Source: Candidatus Dadabacteria bacterium UBA2774 | Lineage (GTDB): Bacteria; Desulfobacterota_D; UBA1144; Nemesobacterales; UBA2774 | DNA: 5,353 nt | NCBI GenBank assembly: GCA_002352485.1 | Contig: DEIM01000224.1 | Location: forward strand, 1 to 5,353 | Direction of reading: 5' to 3' | Part shown: piece after piece, positions 1-3,401 of the stretch | How positions within the stretch are numbered: the first letter of the stretch is position 1 | Layout of the letters: each line of letters opens with the position of its first letter | Made by a program: the position numbers and the translations under genes | The notes under the pieces: model-generated | Seen by the model: only the letters and a program-made list of their open reading frames with translations | The model's database searches: none | Told to the model about the DNA's origin: nothing

Positions 1-1
1 A

Positions 2-541
2 GGCGTGCAGGAGCTTTGCGAGCATTCGGGAGTTAAAAAGGGGAGCTTTTATCATTTCTTCCCCTCTAAAAGAGACCTGACGGTAGTTGCGCTTGATCGG
101 ATGTGGGCCAATTTTAAAACCAGAATGCTCGACCCTATATATAACTCCGATCTGAAAGCCAGAGAGAAATTTCAGACGCTGCTCACAAAATCTCACGAGT
201 ATCAGAGCGCTGATAAGGACTGCAAAGGCTGTGTAACAGGCTGCAGCATTGGAAACTTGGCATTGGAGCTAAGCACGCAGGACGAAGTGATAAGGCTTAA
301 AATAGAAGAAATATTTAAAGAATGGGCACAGTATTTCGAGAACCTTATAATAGACTCGATAAACGAAGGAGATCTTCCGGTTGAAACAGATCCCCGTTCA
401 ACTGCACAGGCAATACTGGCTTACATAGAGGGGCTTTCCCTCTTGGGTAAGACTTATAACGACTCCACGGTAATGAGTCGTCTGGGAGAGGGCATCATGC
501 AGTTATGTATAACACACAAGAAGGTTAAGAAAACGGCATAA
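2..541 (+). CDS. TetR/AcrR-family transcriptional regulator, 5'-truncated
   Basis: The gene enters from the left edge already inside the helix-turn-helix, so the true start is upstream; the GTG at 5 is an internal valine. Counting that valine as residue 1, the segment to about residue 24 (SGVKKGSFYHFFPSKRDL) is the recognition-helix part of a TetR N-terminal domain. The rest is the helical ligand-binding and dimerisation domain, including the GNLALELS segment seen in many AcrR-like members. TetR proteins are cytoplasmic dimers that repress promoters until they bind a small ligand. The ligand is not predictable here. An unusual cysteine group lies at residues 73, 76 and 80 (CKGCVTGC), just before GNLALELS, which might allow redox or electrophile sensing; that is inference. 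The probable target is itself and/or the sigma gene downstream, because an operator-like inverted repeat lies between them. The family call is firm; the subfamily is not. Confidence 0.93.
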   Translation, partial: GVQELCEHSGVKKGSFYHFFPSKRDLTVVALDRMWANFKTRMLDPIYNSDLKAREKFQTLLTKSHEYQSADKDCKGCVTGCSIGNLALELSTQDEVIRLKIEEIFKEWAQYFENLIIDSINEGDLPVETDPRSTAQAILAYIEGLSLLGKTYNDSTVMSRLGEGIMQLCITHKKVKKTA

Positions 542-548
542 GAAAGCC

Positions 549-573
549 GGCTCGGAAGCCATATATTTTTTTT
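549..573 (+). terminator. possible weak intrinsic terminator after the tetR-type gene
   Basis: A short hairpin, GGCT-CGGA-AGCC (549-560), begins 8 bases after the tetR stop and is followed by an eight-T run at 566-573. The stem is only 4 bp and the T run starts 5 bases after it, so termination would be weak or partial. The position suits the end of the tetR transcript, but read-through into the sigma gene is possible. Confidence 0.3.
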
Positions 574-585
574 GGCAAACGACAA

Positions 586-596
586 ACCGACCGGTC
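586..596. promoter_or_regulatory. TetR-type operator candidate (ACCG-AC-CGGT)
   Basis: The bases ACCGACCGGTC contain the inverted repeat ACCG-AC-CGGT (586-595), and the overlapping GACCGGTC at 589-596 is a perfect palindrome. ACCGACCGGT-like inverted repeats are familiar as operators of AcrR/TetR regulators. A TTGGCA box at 572-577 could be a -35 element, which would place the repeat in the promoter spacer, where binding would block transcription. The matching -10 (TCAACT, 595-600) is poor, so the promoter itself is uncertain. The site is 37 bases upstream of the sigma-factor start, so the sigma gene is the likely controlled gene. Confidence 0.5.
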
Positions 597-618
597 AACT
601 AGAAAATGAACATAACTT

Positions 619-624
619 AGGAGG
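619..624 (+). promoter_or_regulatory. strong ribosome binding site fixing the sigma-factor start
   Basis: A perfect AGGAGG lies 8 bases before the ATG at 633. It decides the start of the sigma factor and shows that the roughly 30-residue N-terminal extension before region 2 is really translated. Confidence 0.8.
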
Positions 625-632
625 TATTAACG

Positions 633-1322
633 ATGTATCACAAAAATATTCATAGCGAAAGACCACTAGCCGGATTAAACGTGAACGATGGCAGTGCTCT
701 CGGACTTCCACCGGAAATTTCAGAATATAAGGACGAGCAGCTTGTCGAGAGTTTTGTGAACACTCAAGATGAAGAGGCGTTCAACGAGCTTGTAAACCGT
801 TACAGCGATAAAGTATACAGGCTTGCTTACAGGATAACGGGTGATCCGACTGATGCTGAGGAAGTTCTTCAGGAAGTGTTCATAATCTTAGTCGAGAAGC
901 TTGGTACATTCCGCTCAGAGTCTAAATTCTCAACCTGGCTCTACAGGGTAGCTTCAAATGCAAGCTACATGTTCTTGAGAAACGGGAAGAAATTCCAAAA
1001 CGGCAGCCTGAGCCTTGATGACTACAAGCCCTATAACGATTACGGTGTGCTTGAGGGCGTAGAGGAGAAGGACTGGAGCAGTACTCCCGATTACCAGCTC
1101 TTGAACCGCGAGGGTACGGAGAAAATCGAAAAAGCCATAAACGAGCTTCCCGAAGACTACAGGGTTGTTTTCCACATGAAGGACGTGGAAGGCCTTACAA
1201 GTAAAGAGATTGCCAAAGCGCTTGGACTTTCACTTCCGGCAGTAAAGTCCAGAGTACTCAGGGCAAGGTTATTTTTAAGGGACAGGCTCTCGGATTATTT
1301 CTTTGAGGCGGGGGAGGAATAA
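633..1322 (+). CDS. ECF-type (sigma-E/RpoE-like) RNA polymerase sigma factor
   Basis: A 229-residue sigma-70-family protein that would direct RNA polymerase to a dedicated promoter set. Region 2 spans about residues 36-118: EAFNELVNRYSDKVYRLAYR, then GDPTDAEEVLQEVF and the SKFSTWLYRVASNASYMFLR stretch that binds and melts the -10 element. Region 4 spans about 158-222, with the helix-turn-helix LTSKEIAKALGLSLPAVKSR that reads the -35 element. Regions 1 and 3 are absent, as in ECF factors. The N-terminal extension (about 35 residues) and the acidic, tyrosine-rich linker (about 121-157, DDYKPYNDYG...EEKDWSS) are longer than the minimal ECF form. The start is set by AGGAGG 8 bases upstream. No anti-sigma gene follows: the next gene is convergent and begins 25 bases after the stop. 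An operator-like repeat upstream suggests TetR control. The family call is secure; the regulon is unknown. Confidence 0.95.
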   Translation: MYHKNIHSERPLAGLNVNDGSALGLPPEISEYKDEQLVESFVNTQDEEAFNELVNRYSDKVYRLAYRITGDPTDAEEVLQEVFIILVEKLGTFRSESKFSTWLYRVASNASYMFLRNGKKFQNGSLSLDDYKPYNDYGVLEGVEEKDWSSTPDYQLLNREGTEKIEKAINELPEDYRVVFHMKDVEGLTSKEIAKALGLSLPAVKSRVLRARLFLRDRLSDYFFEAGEE

Positions 1323-1347
1323 TCTCTATTCTCTTACCGCATCAAGT

Positions 1348-1668
1348 TTACTTTGCTGCTTCTTGTAGAATCGGGCCGAGCTCACCGCTCTCCTCCATTT
1401 CGACGCATATGTCGCAACCGCCTACGAACTGCCCGCCTACATATAGCTGCGGTATGGTGGGCCAGTTTGAGAACTCTTTAATGCCTTGGCGTATATCCGG
1501 GTCCTCTAGTACGTCTACAGCTTCATAATCCACACCGTGTGAATTAAGAATTTGGACAACTCTTGCGGAAAACCCGCACTGCGGCATATCCTTTGTGCCC
1601 TTCATATATAAGACCACGTTATTCTGCTCTATTTGTGAGCCTATTTTGTTCTTTATATCTTCTGACAT
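1348..1668 (-). CDS. grxD: monothiol glutaredoxin, CGFS type (Grx4/GrxD)
   Basis: A full-length 106-residue cytoplasmic single-domain CGFS glutaredoxin. The single active-site cysteine is C31 in CGFS (31-34). Glutathione- and cluster-binding landmarks are K23, the WPTIP segment with its cis-proline (69-73) and the GGCD motif (83-86). In this family a homodimer holds a [2Fe-2S] cluster using C31 and glutathione and delivers it to apo-proteins; it also forms mixed-cluster heterodimers with BolA-type proteins. C85 in GGCD and C88 are additional cysteines; a cysteine before the aspartate of that motif occurs in other family members. The RBS GGGAGG (1674-1679) is well placed for the ATG at 1668. 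The bolA-type gene lies 69 bases upstream on the same strand, consistent with one operon and with partner proteins. Its 3' end faces the sigma gene across 25 bases, with no clear terminator between them. Confidence 0.96.
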   Translation of the reverse strand: MSEDIKNKIGSQIEQNNVVLYMKGTKDMPQCGFSARVVQILNSHGVDYEAVDVLEDPDIRQGIKEFSNWPTIPQLYVGGQFVGGCDICVEMEESGELGPILQEAAK

Positions 1669-1737
1669 TTCTGCCTCCCGAATATTTTCGTATCTGTGAT
1701 GTAAAAGAATATAGGTTTAACTTTTCAGTTATTGAAA

Positions 1738-1974
1738 CTACTTTATATTTTCCCACTGCTCAGGCGTATAAGTCTTCAAGGAAAGCGCGTGAATCCTCTC
1801 TTTCATGGCGTCACCCAGTACCTTGTAGATTAATTGGTGTCTCTCAAGCAGTGTTTTTCCGTCAAAATCCTGTGAAACGATTACAGCTTCAAAATGAGTC
1901 CCGTCTCCTTCGACGTTTACGTTTGCCCCCGACATCCCGTTTTCAATCATTATCTGTATCTCTTTTGGATCCAT
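1738..1974 (-). CDS. ibaG: BolA-family protein, IbaG-like (glutaredoxin partner)
   Basis: A 78-residue cytoplasmic protein with the whole BolA fold. It begins MDPKEI, continues with a GDGTHF loop (23-28, conserved H27), FEAVIVSQDFDGK (28-40), the RHQLIY helix with H46, and ends RIHALSLKTYTPEQW (60-74). The GDG-H-F loop and the RIHAxSxKxYTPxxW ending match Escherichia coli IbaG/YrbA better than classical BolA, although the RHQ motif of BolA is kept. Family members pair with CGFS glutaredoxins through a shared [2Fe-2S] cluster and act in cluster trafficking or iron sensing; H27 and H46 are the likely ligand positions. The glutaredoxin gene follows immediately downstream. The N-terminal MDP start matches the family, yet there is no Shine-Dalgarno sequence at normal distance, and a promoter's -10 ends 7 bases before the ATG. 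The family call is firm; the IbaG versus BolA symbol is less so. Confidence 0.92.
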   Translation of the reverse strand: MDPKEIQIMIENGMSGANVNVEGDGTHFEAVIVSQDFDGKTLLERHQLIYKVLGDAMKERIHALSLKTYTPEQWENIK

Positions 1975-1980
1975 GGCGTT

Positions 1981-2008
1981 AGTATAAATGTTTTTAGTTT
2001 CCTTTCAA
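1981..2008 (-). promoter_or_regulatory. sigma-70-type promoter for the bolA-glutaredoxin operon, apparently leaderless
   Basis: Read on the minus strand, TTGAAA (2008-2003) and TATACT (1986-1981) are separated by 16 bases; each differs from consensus at one position. Initiation at the usual distance would fall at about 1973-1975, on the A of the bolA-type ATG (1974). That agrees with the missing ribosome binding site. Confidence 0.6.
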
Positions 2009-2055
2009 GGAGTTCGCGGTGCCCGAGAGCCGCAATATAACAACAGGCGCGGTTG

Positions 2056-2061
2056 TATAAT
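2056..2061 (+). promoter_or_regulatory. -10 element (TATAAT) for the small membrane-protein gene
   Basis: A perfect TATAAT sits 27 bases before the ATG at 2089. No good -35 is visible at 16-18 bases (the bases around 2033-2038 do not match), and the upstream TG is adjacent rather than one base away, so it is not a canonical extended -10. Initiation near 2068 would leave a leader of about 20 bases. That makes the TTG at 2053 unlikely as a start, because it would lie upstream of the transcript. Confidence 0.4.
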
Positions 2062-2088
2062 AAAATAAGTGAACCTATAATTTTACCT

Positions 2089-2298
2089 ATGAATATCAAG
2101 ACACTTGCCCTGATCCTGATAGTGTTGCTTTTGGTAGTGGGACTGGTCAAGTTTTTAAGCTACCAAAAGGATAAACACGCAGGTTCATCAAGTCTAGTAG
2201 AACAGTCCGTAAGTGCGGTAAAAGGGGCGGAAGCTATGCAAGAGAAAAGAGCGAAAACTATTCTTAAGCAGGAGCAAGAGCTCGAAAGCTGGGAATAG
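2089..2298 (+). CDS. small single-pass membrane protein of unknown function
   Basis: A predicted 69-residue protein that I do not recognise. Residues 5-22 (TLALILIVLLLVVGLVKF) form one strongly hydrophobic transmembrane helix close to the N-terminus. A hydrophilic tail of about 45 residues follows, rich in K, E and Q (from about 46: KGAEAMQEKRAKTILKQEQE), which could form an amphipathic helix or short coiled coil. Start choice: the ATG at 2089 is preferred over the in-frame TTG at 2053, because a TATAAT box overlaps that TTG and the ATG start puts the hydrophobic helix directly at the N-terminus. The Shine-Dalgarno sequence is weak (AAGTGA, about 2066-2071, too far upstream). The gene is divergent from the bolA-type gene (114 bases apart) and precedes the CBS gene by 84 bases. 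The membrane topology is a confident reading; the function is not inferable. Confidence 0.6.
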   Translation: MNIKTLALILIVLLLVVGLVKFLSYQKDKHAGSSSLVEQSVSAVKGAEAMQEKRAKTILKQEQELESWE

Positions 2299-2382
2299 AT
2301 TAAATTCCCTGTTTGCACCCACATAATACTCTAGGTAGCCTTCGAAGATCAGTAACCCCCATAGCACTCAGGAGGAATTACA

Positions 2383-2832
2383 ATGAAAGTTAGTGAGATT
2401 ATGTCTTCTCCCGTAATGTCCATTAAGGGAGACCAGACTCTGGAGCAGGCTGCGAAGCTTATGCTGGATAATAATATAGGGGGAGTCCCGATTGTTGATG
2501 ATGACGGAAAGCTAATAGGGATGGTGACAGAGTCTGACTTTTCGGCGAAAGAGCACGCCATTCCGTTCTCCAGAATTTACGCCCCACAGCTATTCGGAAA
2601 ATGGATGTCCAAAGAAGGTGTCGAAAAGGCCTACGATGCAGCTCGTAAAATAACCGTCGATAAGGTTATGAGCTCCCCGGTTATTACTGTAAGTAAGGAT
2701 GATACGGTTGCTGAGGCGGTGAGAAACATGTTAGAGAAACGTATTCACAGGATAGTGGTTGCGCAAGATGGTGTACCCGTGGGCATCTTATCAAGACACG
2801 ACCTCCTAAAATTAGTCGTAAAGGATATTTAG
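2383..2832 (+). CDS. tandem CBS-domain protein
   Basis: A 149-residue stand-alone CBS pair. CBS1 covers about residues 1-54 (VSEIMSSPV, then NNIGGVPIVDDDGKLIGMVT and ESDF) and CBS2 about 91-146 (VDKVMSSPVITV, then RIHRIVVAQDGVPVGILSRHDLLKLV). A linker at about 55-90 has several aromatic residues (PFSRIYAPQLFGKWM). CBS pairs form a Bateman module that binds adenine nucleotides (AMP, ATP, SAM or similar) in the cleft and changes partner activity. The SDF and RHD motifs lie where nucleotide ribose-binding residues usually sit. No catalytic or DNA-binding domain is attached, so it probably acts on another protein; the partner and ligand are unknown. AGGAGG (2370-2375) lies 7 bases before the ATG and fixes the start. 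The release-factor-like gene starts 16 bases after the stop, so cotranscription is likely. Confidence 0.93.
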   Translation: MKVSEIMSSPVMSIKGDQTLEQAAKLMLDNNIGGVPIVDDDGKLIGMVTESDFSAKEHAIPFSRIYAPQLFGKWMSKEGVEKAYDAARKITVDKVMSSPVITVSKDDTVAEAVRNMLEKRIHRIVVAQDGVPVGILSRHDLLKLVVKDI

Positions 2833-2848
2833 TACTGAGTTTCAGCGT

Positions 2849-3220
2849 ATGAGCAGGTTCGGAGTAAGCCCGGAGAAAGAATCAGCGCTTGAAAAAAAGA
2901 TGTCCGAGCTCGGCATCAGAGAGCAGGATATCGAAGAAAAATTTACCCGCTCCACCGGGCCTGGAGGGCAAAACGTAAACAAGGTCTCAACCTGTGTTCA
3001 ACTTAAGCACCTGCCTTCGGGAATCACGGTAAAAGCACAGAAAGACCGTACCCAGGGAATTAATAGATTTTTAGCCCGCCGCTCTTTGATCATAAAATTT
3101 GAAGAACAAGTCCTGGGTCTTAAATCTGCGCAAAATAAAAAAATAGAGAAGATCAAAAAGCAGAAAAAAAGAAGAAAAAGACGCTCGAAAGTGAAAACCG
3201 AAACCGCCTCCGATTCTTAA
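2849..3220 (+). CDS. GGQ release-factor-like protein, probable ribosome rescue peptidyl hydrolase
   Basis: A 123-residue protein carrying only the catalytic domain of class I release factors. The GGQ motif is at residues 39-41 inside GPGGQNVNKVST; the glutamine positions water to hydrolyse peptidyl-tRNA in the ribosomal peptidyl-transferase centre. LKHLPSGITVKAQKDRTQ (52-69) and NRFLARRSL complete the fold. The stop-codon recognition domains of RF1/RF2 are missing, so it should act without a stop codon. The C-terminal tail (about 97-117) is extremely basic (KKIEKIKK, KKRRKRRSK), like the tails that anchor ArfB-type factors in the empty mRNA channel or on rRNA. The order and the LKHLPSG segment resemble mitochondrial C12orf65/MTRFR more than E. 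coli ArfB, whose GGQ lies nearer the N-terminus. The Shine-Dalgarno is weak, so the gene may depend on coupling to the CBS gene 16 bases upstream. Rescue of stalled ribosomes is family-based inference. Confidence 0.9.
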   Translation: MSRFGVSPEKESALEKKMSELGIREQDIEEKFTRSTGPGGQNVNKVSTCVQLKHLPSGITVKAQKDRTQGINRFLARRSLIIKFEEQVLGLKSAQNKKIEKIKKQKKRRKRRSKVKTETASDS

Positions 3221-3316
3221 TTTTATCTACCCGTTTAACACACCGCATTGTTAAGTTAATTTCCCTGCAATTACAACACCTGAACAAACTTTAGGTACAT
3301 TATTATATAGAGCTTA

Positions 3317-3346
3317 TTGACATTAACTAGGATGAGGACTTAGTAT
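3317..3346 (+). promoter_or_regulatory. sigma-70-type promoter for the G8/pentapeptide gene
   Basis: A perfect TTGACA (3317-3322), an 18-base spacer, then TAGTAT (3341-3346, four of six matches to TATAAT). The overlapping TATTAT at 3344-3349 is a better -10, but its spacer would be 21 bases. Transcription would start around 3353, leaving a leader of about 50 bases. This suggests the surface-protein gene is transcribed separately from the CBS/release-factor unit, although no clear terminator is seen between 3221 and 3316. Confidence 0.55.
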
Positions 3347-3386
3347 TATCAATACGCATTATTCCATTAATGATTAGCGGTTTTAA

Positions 3387-3392
3387 AGGAGG
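3387..3392 (+). promoter_or_regulatory. strong ribosome binding site fixing the G8/pentapeptide gene start
   Basis: AGGAGG within AAAGGAGGG lies 9 bases before the ATG at 3402. It decides the start of a long frame that is open through the window edge, and its strength suggests good expression. Confidence 0.8.
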
Positions 3393-3401
3393 GTAGGTCC
3401 G

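Noticed and set aside
954..1175. Minus-strand frame within the sigma-factor gene.
   Set aside because: It is antisense to the conserved sigma region 2 to 4 coding sequence, with no domain or RBS.
1718..1731. TAACT-TTTC-AGTTA hairpin between the bolA-type and glutaredoxin genes.
   Set aside because: It is a short AT-rich stem with no T run on the transcribed strand. It could be a chance repeat or a minor attenuator, but cannot be supported.
1563..1982. A 139-codon plus-strand frame opposite the bolA-type and glutaredoxin genes.
   Set aside because: It is fully antisense to two recognised conserved genes and spans their intergenic gap. The product has no recognisable domain and there is no convincing start.
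1950..2150. A minus-strand frame across the bolA-type/membrane-protein divergent region.
   Set aside because: It overlaps the bolA-type start, its promoter and the start of the small membrane-protein gene, and has no RBS or known motif.
2299..2382. Possible separate promoter for the CBS gene (CATAAT at 2322-2327).
   Set aside because: No -35 matches at 16-18 bases (ATTAAA is poor), so the evidence does not separate a promoter from read-through of the upstream gene.
2349..2561. Minus-strand frame opposite the start of the CBS gene.
   Set aside because: It is antisense to the CBS1 coding sequence and the CBS gene's RBS; the serine- and proline-rich product looks like a reverse reading.
3235..3254. 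TTAAC...GTTAA inverted repeat after the release-factor-like gene, considered as a terminator.
   Set aside because: The stem is only 5 AT-rich base pairs with a 10-base loop and no following T run, so it is not a credible intrinsic terminator.
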